A DNA stretch of 64,000 nucleotides from Devosia sp. Root436 (GTDB lineage: Bacteria > Pseudomonadota > Alphaproteobacteria > Rhizobiales > Devosiaceae), in NCBI RefSeq assembly GCF_001426345.1, contig NZ_LMEM01000001.1:283700-347699 (forward strand), given 5' to 3'. Positions 46,402 to 55,961 of this stretch are shown here, in pieces (within the stretch, counting starts at the first letter, position 1; every line of letters begins with the position of its first letter). The position numbers were made by a program, and so were the translations under genes. A model generated the notes under the pieces. That model was given only the letters and a program-made list of their open reading frames with translations, was not told the DNA's origin and ran no database searches.

Positions 46402-47886
46402 TTACCACCACTGCTTCGGCGCAAAATCCCCACCCGCAGCCTTCTCGATCACCCGGCCCGCCGCGAACAGCGTTTCCTCGTCGAACGGCTTGCCGATGAG
46501 CTGCAATCCGAGCGGCAGGCCCTTGGCATCCTTGCCGGCTGGCACGGCAATGCCCGGCAGGCCGGCCATGTTCACCGTCACGGTGAAGATGTCATTGAGG
46601 TACATCGCCACCGGATCGGCGGCCAGTGCTTCATCGCCCACGCCGAAGGCCGCCGAGGGCGTCGCCGGGGTCAGGATGGCATCGACGCCCGCGTTGAACG
46701 CGTCCTCGAAATCCTTCTTGATCAGCGTGCGGACCTTCTGCGCCTTGACGTAATAGGCGTCGAAATAGCCCGCCGACAGCACATAGGTCCCGATCATGAT
46801 GCGGCGCTTCACCTCGCGGCCGAAACCGGCAGCGCGGGTGAGTTCATACATGTCGGTAATGTCCTTGCCCGAAACGCGCAGGCCATACTTGACGCCGTCA
46901 TAGCGGGCCAGGTTGGACGAGGCCTCGGCCGGCGCCACGATATAATAGGCGGGCAGGGCATACTTGGTATGCGGCAGCGAAATGTCCTTGACCGTGGCAC
47001 CCTCGGCCTTGAGCCATTCGAGCCCCTGGCTCCACAGTTTTTCGATCTCGCCGGGCATCCCGTCCATGCGATATTCGCGGGGCACGCCGATGGTGAGGCC
47101 CTTCACGCCGCGTTCCACCGCGGCGGCAAAGTCCGGTACTGCCAGGTCGACACAGGTCGAATCCTTGGGGTCGAACCCCGACATGGAGGTCATCATGATC
47201 GCCGCATCTTCCACGGTGCGGGCAATCGGCCCGGCCTGGTCGAGCGAGGAGGCGAAGGCCACCACGCCCCAGCGCGAGCAGCGGCCATAGGTCGGCTTGA
47301 TGCCGACTGTGCCGGTAAACGCCGCCGGCTGGCGGATGGAGCCGCCGGTATCGGTGGCCGTCGCACCGGCGCAGAGCCAGGCCGAGACCGCCGCCGCCGA
47401 ACCGCCCGAGGAGCCGCCCGGCACCAGGTTGGCATTGCTGCCTTCGGCCCGGAACGGGCTGACGACGGGGCCGTAATAGCTGGTCTCGTTGGACGAGCCC
47501 ATGGCGAATTCATCCATGTTCAGCTTGCCCAGCATGACGGCGCCGTCGCGCCACAGATTGCTGGTCACGGTCGATTCATATTCCGGCTTGAAGCCGTCTA
47601 GGATGTGGCTGGCCGCCTGGGTATGCACGCCCTTGGTGCCGAACAGGTCCTTGATGCCCAGCGGAATGCCTTCCAGCGTCCCGCCCTGCCCGGCCGCCAG
47701 CTTGGCGTCGCTGGCCCTGGCCATGTCGAGCGCCTGTTCCGGCGTCACCGCCACATAGGCGTTGAGCGCAGGATTGGCCTTCTCGATCGCCGCAAGATAG
47801 GCGCCGGTGAGTTCGGTGGCGGTAAAGCTCTTGGCCTTGAGGCCCTTGCGTGCTTCGGCCAGGCTCAGTTTGGTCAGGTCAGTCAA
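46402..47886 (-). CDS. gatA: Aspartyl/glutamyl-tRNA amidotransferase subunit A
   Basis: GatA is the amidase that frees ammonia from glutamine for the tRNA reaction. The 494-residue protein shows the amidase triad: Lys in [10 protein letters not shown] near residue 77, Ser in [15 protein letters not shown] near 153, and the nucleophile Ser in [11 protein letters not shown] near 178. A C-terminal end typical of GatA follows. It overlaps by 8 bp the preceding secreted-protein gene. Confidence 0.96.
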   Translation of the reverse strand: MTDLTKLSLAEARKGLKAKSFTATELTGAYLAAIEKANPALNAYVAVTPEQALDMARASDAKLAAGQGGTLEGIPLGIKDLFGTKGVHTQAASHILDGFKPEYESTVTSNLWRDGAVMLGKLNMDEFAMGSSNETSYYGPVVSPFRAEGSNANLVPGGSSGGSAAAVSAWLCAGATATDTGGSIRQPAAFTGTVGIKPTYGRCSRWGVVAFASSLDQAGPIARTVEDAAIMMTSMSGFDPKDSTCVDLAVPDFAAAVERGVKGLTIGVPREYRMDGMPGEIEKLWSQGLEWLKAEGATVKDISLPHTKYALPAYYIVAPAEASSNLARYDGVKYGLRVSGKDITDMYELTRAAGFGREVKRRIMIGTYVLSAGYFDAYYVKAQKVRTLIKKDFEDAFNAGVDAILTPATPSAAFGVGDEALAADPVAMYLNDIFTVTVNMAGLPGIAVPAGKDAKGLPLGLQLIGKPFDEETLFAAGRVIEKAAGGDFAPKQWW

Positions 47887-48334
47887 CAGGGATCTCGCTC
47901 AGATTGTCGCAGCGGTGATAGATGGTCGTTCCTGCGGGATAGTCCGATGGTGGCGCGTCGCTATTGGCCAGCGCCAGTATCGTATCGCTGCTGGAAACGA
48001 CACGGATGGAGTCTTCGCCATTTGGCGCGATGGCCATCATGTCTGGATAGAGGTCGCCGGGCATTTCGCACACGGCGTCCACGAAGAGCAGCGGCGTATT
48101 GGGCCGGCTCTTGATGTCATAGAAATTGCAGTGAAATTCCATGGACTGGATGCCACTGGTAAAGCTCAGGCTCAGGAAGTCCATGTCCATCCAGGCATCG
48201 ACGCCCTGCTTTTCCAGCGCCTGGCAGGCGGCGGGGTCGCTGACATAGAGCTTGGTCTGGTCGATAACCATGTCTTCTTGCGCCAGGACGGGCGCGGCGA
48301 GCACGAACAGGCCCGCGATCAGATGCGCCTTCAT
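47879..48334 (-). CDS. Secreted protein of unknown function in the gat cluster
   Basis: A 151-residue protein with a cleavable-looking signal peptide ([19 protein letters not shown]). The mature part is acidic with four cysteines, at AAC, FHC, AVC and HRC, which could form two disulfides in the periplasm. I do not recognise a family. It overlaps the gatA start (8 bp) and the upstream GNAT stop (ATGA), so it is co-translated with a cytoplasmic tRNA enzyme, an odd pairing. Confidence 0.7.
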   Translation of the reverse strand: MKAHLIAGLFVLAAPVLAQEDMVIDQTKLYVSDPAACQALEKQGVDAWMDMDFLSLSFTSGIQSMEFHCNFYDIKSRPNTPLLFVDAVCEMPGDLYPDMMAIAPNGEDSIRVVSSSDTILALANSDAPPSDYPAGTTIYHRCDNLSEIPVD

Positions 48335-48813
48335 GCGCTTGCCTCCACCGTGAGCGGCAGCTCGAAAAAGGCCGACCACGCGCTGTCGGGATAGTCGAGA
48401 AACGGACCACGGGTAACGAAACCGCTACGCGTATAAAGCCGATGCGCCTCGGCCATGCCGGGTCCGGTGCCCGTTTCCAGCATCAGCACGGGCAAGCCCT
48501 TCCCGCGCGCCAGCGCCACGATAGCCTCCAGCAGCGCCGAACCGATCCGCTTGCCGCGCATATCAGGGTCGGTGAACATGCGCTTCACCTCGCCCAGTTC
48601 CCCCGAATGCACCTTGAGCGCTCCCATGCCCACGGCCTTGCCGGTCTCGTCCCGCGCCACGAACAGCGTCGTGTCGCTGCCGGCCATCTGTTCCACCGTC
48701 ATCTTGAACTGGAATTCCAGCGGCGACAGCGGCAGCAGATGATCGTTAAGCCGGGCGACGAGGCCACGCACATCGTCCTGCAAAGGCGTTTCGATGGCGA
48801 TGGAAACCGCCAT
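48331..48813 (-). CDS. GNAT family N-acetyltransferase
   Basis: A 160-residue acetyltransferase. After VSIAIETPLQDDVRGLVARL it has EVKRMFTDPDMRGKRIGSAL, containing the acetyl-CoA-binding RGKRIG loop, then VLMLETGTGPGMAEAHRLYTRSGF. Such proteins acetylate small molecules or proteins; the target is unknown. Its ATG overlaps the gatC stop by one base, and its stop overlaps the secreted protein's ATG. Confidence 0.87.
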   Translation of the reverse strand: MAVSIAIETPLQDDVRGLVARLNDHLLPLSPLEFQFKMTVEQMAGSDTTLFVARDETGKAVGMGALKVHSGELGEVKRMFTDPDMRGKRIGSALLEAIVALARGKGLPVLMLETGTGPGMAEAHRLYTRSGFVTRGPFLDYPDSAWSAFFELPLTVEASA

Positions 48814-49100
48814 TATTCGATCACCTTGGGCACCATGAAGAAATTATCTTCGGTCAGCGGCGCATTGCTGACGATCTTTTCCGGATAGCCGCCATCGCTG
48901 ATCACATCGTCGCGGCGGCGCAACACCATCGGCGTCACCGAGGTCATCGGCTCGACGCCCTCGACATTGACTTCGGCCAGCTGTTCCACAAAGCCGAGAA
49001 TGGCATTGAGCTCGCTCTGGTAGGCAGCCACTTCGCTCTCTTCGATGCGGATGCGCGCCAGGCGCCCGATGCGCTTTACGGTTGCGGCGTCGACAGACAT
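48813..49100 (-). CDS. gatC: Aspartyl/glutamyl-tRNA amidotransferase subunit C
   Basis: GatC stabilises GatA and GatB in the GatCAB complex. The 95-residue protein shows [34 protein letters not shown] and the [21 protein letters not shown] signature, then [16 protein letters not shown]. It is first in the leftward gatC-GNAT-secreted protein-gatA run. Confidence 0.95.
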   Translation of the reverse strand: MSVDAATVKRIGRLARIRIEESEVAAYQSELNAILGFVEQLAEVNVEGVEPMTSVTPMVLRRRDDVISDGGYPEKIVSNAPLTEDNFFMVPKVIE

Positions 49101-49188
49101 GGGAAACTCCAGAACAGAACGGCTCGATTTGGGCCGTTATTAGCAACCGTCCGCCACAAAAGACAATGAAAATGGCTGATGGGCCGGA

Positions 49189-49722
49189 TCAGATTTCCAA
49201 TGCCATCCCGGCTTCGAGCGCCACCAGCCCGCTTCCATCCAGCCGATCCCGCAAAGCCGGGATCGCCAAATCGATCGCCGCCTCGTCCCCCGCCAGCGCC
49301 AATAGCCGCGGCGGCGTATCCTCCAGCACACCCTGCCCCAGCGCCGTCAGCCCGGCGCCATCGCCGAACAGCGTCACCACAGCGATTTCCATCCAGCGCC
49401 CGAGAACCGGCACGTCGCCCGCCACCAGCAGCAAGGGCGGCTCACCCACGGCGTCGATCAGCACCGCGCCCGGCCCGGCCGACCAGGCCTCCACCGCCGG
49501 GGGCGCGTCACCCTCGTCCAGCAACCGCGACGGCTTGCGTGGCCTCCACCGCGCTGCATCGGTGGCTTGCAGCTCCGCGCCGAACCCGGCAATCACCACA
49601 TCCGCCCCCGAAACCAACTCCGCCGCATCGATTCCCTCAGGCGCCCCCGCAGCATCCACCACCAGAATCGCACCGCCGATATGAACGCGGATCGTCGTCC
49701 CGCCGAACCAGGTGAGTTTCAT
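49189..49722 (-). CDS. Degenerate metallo-beta-lactamase-like protein lacking the metal motif
   Basis: The 177-residue protein opens with MKLTWFGGTTIRVHIGGAILVVDA, which resembles the first strands of small MBL-fold hydrolases of the UPF0173 type. Where those carry HxHxDH after the first beta sheet, this one has VVIAGFGAEL with no histidine. Later fold-like elements are ADVVIAG, LLLVAGDVP and LGQGVLED. Only one His is clearly visible (in RVHIG). It is probably a non-catalytic relative, or a false likeness. It is divergent from ruvX. Confidence 0.55.
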   Translation of the reverse strand: MKLTWFGGTTIRVHIGGAILVVDAAGAPEGIDAAELVSGADVVIAGFGAELQATDAARWRPRKPSRLLDEGDAPPAVEAWSAGPGAVLIDAVGEPPLLLVAGDVPVLGRWMEIAVVTLFGDGAGLTALGQGVLEDTPPRLLALAGDEAAIDLAIPALRDRLDGSGLVALEAGMALEI

Positions 49723-49771
49723 CCAATGCTTTCCTGTCGCCAAATCCAGCCGCAGCCTATAGGACGAAGCC

Positions 49772-50245
49772 ATGACCGACGAGCCCTCCAGCGACTTCGC
49801 CAATCCTCTCGCCGCCATCCCGGCGACCGGCCGCGTCATGGCGCTCGACCTCGGCACCAAGACCATCGGCGTCGCCATTTCCGACGGCATGCGCTATTCG
49901 GCCACCCCGCTCGAAACCATCAAGCGTACTAAATTCACGCAGGACGCCGAGCGCATTCTCGTGCTGATCGCCGAAAACCAGATCGCCGCCATCATTCTCG
50001 GCCTGCCGCTCAACATGGACGGCTCCGAAGGCCCCCGCGTCCAGTCCACGCGCGCCTTCGCCCGCAACCTGGCGCAGAAGACGGCGCTTCCCATCGCCTT
50101 CTGGGATGAGCGCCTCTCCACCAGCGCGGTCACCCGCATGATGATCGAGGCCGATCTCCGCCGCGACCGCCGCGCCGAAGTCGTCGACAAGCTCGCCGCC
50201 AGCTACATCCTGCAGGGCGCACTCGACCGGCTGCGGCGGGGATAA
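49772..50245 (+). CDS. ruvX: Holliday junction resolvase-like RuvX/YqgF, putative pre-16S rRNA nuclease
   Basis: YqgF-type RNase H-fold nuclease involved in maturing the 5' end of 16S rRNA. The 157-residue protein has [16 protein letters not shown] near residue 23, [16 protein letters not shown] near 73, and the catalytic Glu in [15 protein letters not shown] near 112. Asp in [15 protein letters not shown] completes the set near 140. It is upstream of pyrB with an 80-bp gap. Confidence 0.94.
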   Translation: MTDEPSSDFANPLAAIPATGRVMALDLGTKTIGVAISDGMRYSATPLETIKRTKFTQDAERILVLIAENQIAAIILGLPLNMDGSEGPRVQSTRAFARNLAQKTALPIAFWDERLSTSAVTRMMIEADLRRDRRAEVVDKLAASYILQGALDRLRRG

Positions 50246-50324
50246 TCTACGTTAAAAGCGTACGCCCACTTGCCCCTCCCGCTCCCCTCGGCTAGACCGC
50301 AGCAAGTATCAGGGATCGGAGCGC

Positions 50325-51323
50325 ATGGCCCAAGCTCGCGCCAGCAAAAGCACCTCGTCCGCCGCGTCATCCGGCGATTTCCCTCCTTTCAGCCAGAAGC
50401 ACCTGCTCTCCATCGCCGATCTCAAGCAACACGAGATCGTGGATCTGCTCGACCGCGCCGAGCGCATGGTTCCGGTCTCCCGGCAGGAGCGAAAATCGCA
50501 CCCGACTCTGTCGGGCAAGACGCAGATCAACCTCTTCTTCGAGCCTTCTACGCGCACCCAGGGCTCGTTCGAGATCGCCGGCAAGCGTCTCGGCGCGCTG
50601 GTGATGAACATGTCGGTCAAGACCTCCTCGGTCTCCAAGGGCGAAACCCTCGTGGACACCGCCGCCACGCTCAATGCCATGCGCCCCGACGTCATCGTCG
50701 TCCGCCACTCGGCGGCCGGCGCGGTGGAACTGCTCAGCCAGAAGGTCGGCTGCGCCGTCATCAATGCCGGCGACGGCGCCCATGAGCATCCGACCCAGGC
50801 CCTGCTCGATGCGCTCACCATCCGCAACCACAAGGGCCGCATTTCCGGCCTCACCGTCGCCATCTGCGGCGATATCGCCAATTCCCGCGTCGTCCGCTCC
50901 AATCTGCTGCTGCTCGGCGCCCTCAATGTCCGCACCCGCGTCATCGCCCCGCGCAACCTGCTGCCCGCCGGGATCGAACACCTCGCCACCGAGGTCTTCA
51001 CCGACATGCGCGAAGGCCTCAAGGATGCCGACGTGGTGATGATGCTGCGCCTGCAGCATGAGCGCGCCAATGGCCGCATGATCCCCTCGGTCCGCGAATA
51101 TTACCGCTTCTATGGCCTCGACGCCGAAAAGCTCGCCTTCGCCAAACCCGACGCCATCGTCATGCATCCGGGGCCGATGAATCGCGGCGTCGAGATCGAC
51201 CCCGCCATTGCCGACGGCCCCGCCTCGGTCATCACCGACCAGGTGGAAATGGGCGTTGCCGTGCGCATGGCCGTGCTCGATGCGCTCCTCCCGGCCAGGA
51301 ATTCGGAGGGGAACGCAGCATGA
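50325..51323 (+). CDS. pyrB: Aspartate carbamoyltransferase catalytic subunit PyrB
   Basis: Joins carbamoyl phosphate and aspartate in pyrimidine synthesis. The 332-residue protein shows [19 protein letters not shown] (carbamoyl phosphate site near residue 65), [24 protein letters not shown], and the aspartate-site motif [12 protein letters not shown] near 285. The start [12 protein letters not shown] adds a short Ser/Ala-rich lead. It overlaps pyrC' by four bases; the two likely form a complex, as seen for PyrB with inactive dihydroorotase in pseudomonads. Confidence 0.95.
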   Translation: MAQARASKSTSSAASSGDFPPFSQKHLLSIADLKQHEIVDLLDRAERMVPVSRQERKSHPTLSGKTQINLFFEPSTRTQGSFEIAGKRLGALVMNMSVKTSSVSKGETLVDTAATLNAMRPDVIVVRHSAAGAVELLSQKVGCAVINAGDGAHEHPTQALLDALTIRNHKGRISGLTVAICGDIANSRVVRSNLLLLGALNVRTRVIAPRNLLPAGIEHLATEVFTDMREGLKDADVVMMLRLQHERANGRMIPSVREYYRFYGLDAEKLAFAKPDAIVMHPGPMNRGVEIDPAIADGPASVITDQVEMGVAVRMAVLDALLPARNSEGNAA

Positions 51324-52612
51324 CCCGGCCCCTGCTCATCGAAAATGCCCGCATCGTCAATCCCGCCTCCGGCACCGATAGCAAGGGCGCGGTCCTTATC
51401 GAAAACGGTCTCGTCTCCGACATCGCCCTCGGCGCCCCCATCGGCATCCCCGATGGTGCCGAAGTGATCAATGCCAAGGGCCTCATCCTCGCCCCCGGCC
51501 TCATCGACATGCGCGTTTTCACCGGCGAGCCCGGCAAGGAATATCGCGAAACCCTCGCCTCGGCCGGCGAAGCCGCCGCTGCCGGCGGCGTCACCAGCTT
51601 CGTCATGATGCCCGATACCTCCCCCGTCGTGGACGATGGCGCGCTGGTGGATTTCCTGATCCGCCGCGCCAAGGCGACCAGCAAGGTCAACGTCCTGCCT
51701 GCCGGCGCCATCACCAAGGGCCTTGCCGGCCAGGAGATGACCGAATTCGGCCTGCTCAAGGAAGCCGGCGCCGTCTGCCTCACCGATGGCCGCCAGTCCA
51801 TCCAGTCGTCAGCCCTGCTCCGCACGGTGATGAGCTATGCCGCCAATTACGGCATGACGGTCGTCCACCACGTCTCCGACCAGAGCCTCACCGGCGACGG
51901 CGTGATGAATGAAGGTCTCTTCGCCACCATTCTCGGCCTCAAGGGTATTCCCCGCGAGGCTGAGACCATCCCGCTGGCCCGCGACCTCCAGCTCGCCGCC
52001 CTGACCGGCGCGACATACCACGCCGCCCAGATTTCCTGCGCCGCCTCTGTGGAACTGATGGCAGCGGCCAAGAAGCGTAACAAATCAGTTACGTCAGGCG
52101 TCTCGATCAATAACCTCGCGCTGAACGAAAACGACATCGGCCGCTACCGCACCTTCTTCAAGCTGGGCACGCCCCTGCGCTCCGAGGATGACCGGCAGGC
52201 CGTCATCGAAGGGCTGCGCAGCGGCGCCATCGACACCATCCATTCCGACCACGACCCGCAGGATACCGAGGTCAAGCGCCAGCCCTTCGCCGAAGCCTCC
52301 GATGGCGCCATCGGCCTCGAAACCCTGCTCGCCGCCGCCCTGCGCCTGCATCATTCCGGCGATGTCGCACTCATGACCATTCTCCGCGCCATGACCAGCC
52401 GCCCCGCCGAAATCCTCGGCCTCCCCTCCGGCCGCATCGCCAAGGGCGCACCGGCCGACCTGATCCTGGTCGATCTCGACTACCCCTGGCAGGTCAGCGA
52501 GCGCGACCTCCGCTCCCGGTCCCGCAACACCAGCTTCGAAGGTGCAAGGCTGGGCGGCAAGGTGATGCGGACCATCGTGGGTGGGGAAACGGTGTTCGAG
52601 CACGTCGACTAG
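51320..52612 (+). CDS. pyrC': Dihydroorotase-like protein PyrC', likely non-catalytic
   Basis: A 430-residue amidohydrolase-superfamily protein paired with PyrB. The fold is intact ([43 protein letters not shown]). However, the metal pair HxH normally found in PGLIDxHVHLREPG is replaced by Arg-Val-Phe, and the carboxylated-lysine region and other His ligands are not evident. In pseudomonads such a pseudo-dihydroorotase is needed to assemble active PyrB; the same role is inferred here. A separate active dihydroorotase would be expected elsewhere. Confidence 0.9.
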   Translation: MTRPLLIENARIVNPASGTDSKGAVLIENGLVSDIALGAPIGIPDGAEVINAKGLILAPGLIDMRVFTGEPGKEYRETLASAGEAAAAGGVTSFVMMPDTSPVVDDGALVDFLIRRAKATSKVNVLPAGAITKGLAGQEMTEFGLLKEAGAVCLTDGRQSIQSSALLRTVMSYAANYGMTVVHHVSDQSLTGDGVMNEGLFATILGLKGIPREAETIPLARDLQLAALTGATYHAAQISCAASVELMAAAKKRNKSVTSGVSINNLALNENDIGRYRTFFKLGTPLRSEDDRQAVIEGLRSGAIDTIHSDHDPQDTEVKRQPFAEASDGAIGLETLLAAALRLHHSGDVALMTILRAMTSRPAEILGLPSGRIAKGAPADLILVDLDYPWQVSERDLRSRSRNTSFEGARLGGKVMRTIVGGETVFEHVD

Positions 52613-52636
52613 CCCAAATGCCGACCCCCCCCCGCG

Positions 52637-52738
52637 ATGTCATCCCGGCGAAGGCCGGGATCCATCCTGAGGTCTTTCCTCCTGCTGCGATGGCTCAGTC
52701 ATCTCAGGATGGATTCCGGCCTTCGCCGGAATGACACC
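52637..52738. repeat. REP-like palindromic repeat family A, copy 3
   Basis: Arms ATGTCATCCCGGCGAAGGCC and CCGGCCTTCGCCGGAATGAC surround ATCCATCCTGAG and CTCAGGATGG. A further half arm (AAGGCCGGAATGACACCGAG) lies at 52779-52800, so the array is partly duplicated. It fills the gap between pyrC' and plsY. Confidence 0.85.
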
Positions 52739-52869
52739 GTGATTGAGGCCCAGCCTCAATTTGTAAACACTCCCGGCTCAAGGCCGGAATGACACCGAGT
52801 TTGGGAAGCCTCTTGTGGGAACCACCGCGCTGGGGCTATTTTTCCGCACGATTTGAGGGGGACCACCAT

Positions 52870-53478
52870 ATGCCAGCCGACCTGATGCCGCTCCTTTATG
52901 CCATCGTCCTCGGCTATCTCTGCGGCTCCGTTCCCTTCGGCCTGCTGCTGACCCGCGCTGCGGGCCTGGGTGATATTCGCGATATCGGCTCGGGCAATAT
53001 CGGGGCGACCAATGTGCTGCGCACCGGCAATCGCTGGGTCGCCGCCGCGACATTGGTGCTCGATGCCGCCAAGGCCGCCCTGCCGATTCTCGTCGCCCGC
53101 TACTATTGGGGCGAAAACGCCGCCATGCTGGCCGCCATCGGCGCCCTGCTCGGCCACTGTTTTCCGGTCTGGCTCAATTTCAAGGGCGGCAAGGGCGTCT
53201 CGGTGATGATCGGCTCGCTCCTTGCTTTGTCCTGGCCGGTCGGCCTCATCTTTTGCGCGGTCTGGCTGGTCATCGCCTTCGCCCAGAAAATGAGCTCGCT
53301 CGCCGCCCTCACCGCCGCTGCCACCGCGCCCATCTTCGCCTTCGTCGTGGTCAATGAATGGCTCGCGGGTGCGGTCGCCGCCATGGCCATCCTGCTCTTT
53401 TTCCAGCACCGCGAAAACATCGCCCGGCTGATGGCCGGCACCGAGCCCAGGATCGGCTCGGAGAAAAAGGCCTCCTAG
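52870..53478 (+). CDS. plsY: Glycerol-3-phosphate acyltransferase PlsY
   Basis: Moves the acyl group from acyl-phosphate to glycerol-3-phosphate, the first step of phospholipid synthesis. The 202-residue membrane protein has about five helices and the three conserved loops: VLGYLCGSVPFGLLLTR with SGNIGATNVLR, GHCFPVWLNFKGGKGVS, and HRENIARLMAGTEPRIG. The start MPADLMPLL is preceded by GAGGGG, which decides it over an upstream in-frame ATG. dprA begins 2 bp after its stop. Confidence 0.95.
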   Translation: MPADLMPLLYAIVLGYLCGSVPFGLLLTRAAGLGDIRDIGSGNIGATNVLRTGNRWVAAATLVLDAAKAALPILVARYYWGENAAMLAAIGALLGHCFPVWLNFKGGKGVSVMIGSLLALSWPVGLIFCAVWLVIAFAQKMSSLAALTAAATAPIFAFVVVNEWLAGAVAAMAILLFFQHRENIARLMAGTEPRIGSEKKAS

Positions 53479-53480
53479 GC

Positions 53481-54599
53481 TTGGCGCCGCGCCAGGCCGC
53501 CACGCTTACCGACGCGCAGCGTCTCGATTGGCTGCGCCTGCTGCGCACCGACAATGTCGGCCCCGCCACCTTCCGCCAGTTGCTCAACCGCTTCGGCTCG
53601 GCCGATGGCGCGCTCGACGCCCTGCCCGGCCTGCTCAGGCGCACCGGCAAGCCTCTGCGCATGCCTACAAAAGCCGAAGCCGAAGATGAAATAGCCGGCC
53701 TTGCGCGCTATGGCGCCCGCCTCGTCGCCAGCGGCGAAGCGGATTATCCGCCGCTTCTCGCCTATATTCCCGCCGCCCCGCCGCTGGTCACTATGGCCGG
53801 CGGCCAGAACCTTGATTGGCTGCGCACCGTCGCCATTGTCGGCGCTCGCAACGCCTCCGCCGCCGGCATCAAGATGACGCGCCTGCTCGCCGGCGATCTC
53901 GGCGAACGCGGCTATACCGTGGTCTCCGGCCTCGCCCGCGGCATCGACACGGCGGCCCATCGCGCCACGCTCACGACAGGCACCATTGCCGTCCTCGCCG
54001 GTGGCTTCGACAAGATTTATCCCGACGAGAACATCCCGCTCGCCCACGACATTCTCGACAATGGCGGGTGCCTGCTCACCGAAATGCCGCTGGGCTGGGA
54101 ACCGCGCGCCCGCGACTTCCCGAGGCGTAACCGGCTGGTTTCCGGTCTCTCCCTCGGCGTCGTCGTGGTCGAAGCCGCCAGGCGCAGCGGCTCGCTCATC
54201 ACCGCCCGGCTGGCGCTGGAACAGAACCGCGACGTTTTCGCCGTCCCCGGCTCCCCGCTCGATCCGCGTGCCGAAGGCGGCAATGCCCTCATCCAGCAGG
54301 GCGCCCGGCTCATTACCAGCGCGGCGGATATCATCGAAACCCTGGGCAGCGCCGACCCGGCCCGTGGCGCCCTGTTCGACCGCGACTGGGAGCCCGACCT
54401 GCTGCCCGACACGCCGCCGCCCAGCGAAGACGACCGCTCCCGCCTGCTCTCGGCCCTCAGCGCCACGCCCATCGATGTCGATGAACTGGTCCGCCAGTCC
54501 GGTCTCACCGCCTCGTCCATGCAGATGCTGCTGCTCGAACTAGACCTGGCGGGGCAAGTCGAGTGGTCGAGCGGGCAATTGGTGGCGCTGAAGTATTAA
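53481..54599 (+). CDS. dprA: DNA-processing protein DprA (Smf), probable TTG start
   Basis: DprA loads RecA on incoming single-stranded DNA. The 372-residue protein has an N-terminal SAM-like part (RLDWLRLLRTDNVGPATFRQL), the Rossmann core (TVAIVGARNASAAG; VVSGLARGIDTAAHR; NRLVSGLSLGVVVVEA; RSGSLITARLALEQNRDVFAVPGS) and a C-terminal winged helix (IDVDELVRQSGLTASSMQMLL). No ATG gives a sensible N-terminus: the only upstream ATGs lie deep inside plsY. The TTG at 53481, just after the plsY stop, matches the expected length. Confidence 0.88.
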   Translation: MAPRQAATLTDAQRLDWLRLLRTDNVGPATFRQLLNRFGSADGALDALPGLLRRTGKPLRMPTKAEAEDEIAGLARYGARLVASGEADYPPLLAYIPAAPPLVTMAGGQNLDWLRTVAIVGARNASAAGIKMTRLLAGDLGERGYTVVSGLARGIDTAAHRATLTTGTIAVLAGGFDKIYPDENIPLAHDILDNGGCLLTEMPLGWEPRARDFPRRNRLVSGLSLGVVVVEAARRSGSLITARLALEQNRDVFAVPGSPLDPRAEGGNALIQQGARLITSAADIIETLGSADPARGALFDRDWEPDLLPDTPPPSEDDRSRLLSALSATPIDVDELVRQSGLTASSMQMLLLELDLAGQVEWSSGQLVALKY

Positions 54600-54660
54600 G
54601 ATACCCCGTCTTACGCCCTTCGTGAACCTTCTCCCGCAAGGGGAGCAGGAAGTGCTGGCC

Positions 54661-55686
54661 CTACCGCCCGCCCTCAATCTTGCGGCTGCGCTGGTTCATG
54701 CCGCTGGCGCCATAAGGATAGTCGCCGATGGCCGGCCTGCTGACGGCGCTCAGCGTCTCCATCTCCTCGGCAGTCAGCACCAGATCGACCGCGCCCAGAT
54801 TGTCCTGCAACTGTTCGGTCGTCCGCGCACCCAGGATCACCGAGGTCACCGCCGGCTGCGCGGCCACCCAGGCAAGGGCGATTTGCGCCATGCTGACGCC
54901 GCGGGCCCGGGCGGTCTCCTCGAGTGCGCCGATAATGTCCCAGGTGGCCGATTTGGCATTGCGGCCGGCATAGGCTTCCTGGCCACGGTCCGGCCGTTCG
55001 CCCAGTCGCGTGGCGCCTGACGGCATCTGGTCGCGCTTGTATTTGCCGCTCAGCCAGCCGCCACCCAGCGGCGACCACGGCAGCAGGCCGATCCCGGCAT
55101 CCAGCGCCGCCGGCACGATTTCGTGCTCGATATCGCGCACCAGCAGATTGTATTGCGGCTGCAGCGTCACCGGCGGCTGGTAGCCATTGGCTTTGGCCAG
55201 CCATACGGCCTTGGTCATCTGCCAGCCCAGGAAATTGGAAAAGCCGTAATAGGCAATCTTGCCGTTACGAATTGAGTCATCGAGAAAGCGCAGCGTTTCC
55301 TCCAGCGGCGTCAGCGCGTCGAAGGCGTGCATTTGGTAGAGGTCGATGTGGTCTACCCCGAGCCGCTTCAGCGACGCATCCAGCGCCTCGCGCAGGTTCT
55401 TGCGCGACAGGCCAAGATGGTTCGGCCCGTCCCCCATGGGGAACCGCCCCTTGGTGGTGATCACCAGATCGCGCAGCGCCTTGCCCTTGAGCCAGCGCCC
55501 GACGATCTCCTCGGACACGCCGGCGCTGTAGACATTGGCCGTATCGATGAAATTGCCGCCGGCGGCCACATAGTCGTCCATCAGCCGGAACGAGGTCGCT
55601 TCGTCCGCCTCCGCGCCGAAGGTCATGGTGCCGAGGCAGTATTTGGTGACGACGGTGCCGCTATTGCCGAGCTTGCGATAGTCCAT
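54661..55686 (-). CDS. Aldo/keto reductase
   Basis: NADPH-dependent carbonyl reductase of the AKR superfamily. The 341-residue TIM barrel has the catalytic Asp and Tyr in FIDTANVYSAGVSEE, Lys in LVITTKGRF and His in LYQMHAFD, and ends with the cofactor-binding strand VTSVILGARTTEQLQDNL. The start MDYRKLGNSG at 55686 is preceded by GGAGG. The substrate is unknown. It converges with dprA. Confidence 0.92.
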   Translation of the reverse strand: MDYRKLGNSGTVVTKYCLGTMTFGAEADEATSFRLMDDYVAAGGNFIDTANVYSAGVSEEIVGRWLKGKALRDLVITTKGRFPMGDGPNHLGLSRKNLREALDASLKRLGVDHIDLYQMHAFDALTPLEETLRFLDDSIRNGKIAYYGFSNFLGWQMTKAVWLAKANGYQPPVTLQPQYNLLVRDIEHEIVPAALDAGIGLLPWSPLGGGWLSGKYKRDQMPSGATRLGERPDRGQEAYAGRNAKSATWDIIGALEETARARGVSMAQIALAWVAAQPAVTSVILGARTTEQLQDNLGAVDLVLTAEEMETLSAVSRPAIGDYPYGASGMNQRSRKIEGGR

Positions 55687-55961
55687 GTCAAATCCTCCAG
55701 AATGGCCCTGTGCTCCACGGACGGCAGCGCGCGTCGGCGCGGGCCGGTCAATCGGGAGCAATGCAACGAGGGCGTGGCGCAGAACGCGCATCCCCATTCC
55801 TGCATATCTGGTATGGCAGATGCAAGGCGTGGCGGAATCGGGCCAAAAAATCCTCTCTCTAAGAGAGAGCCCGATCGCGGCGCGTTTGCCCGCATTGACA
55901 CGCTGTTCCGGCTTCACCATGTTGCGCCACTTCTTACAAAGCGTTGCGGAACGGGTCATCC

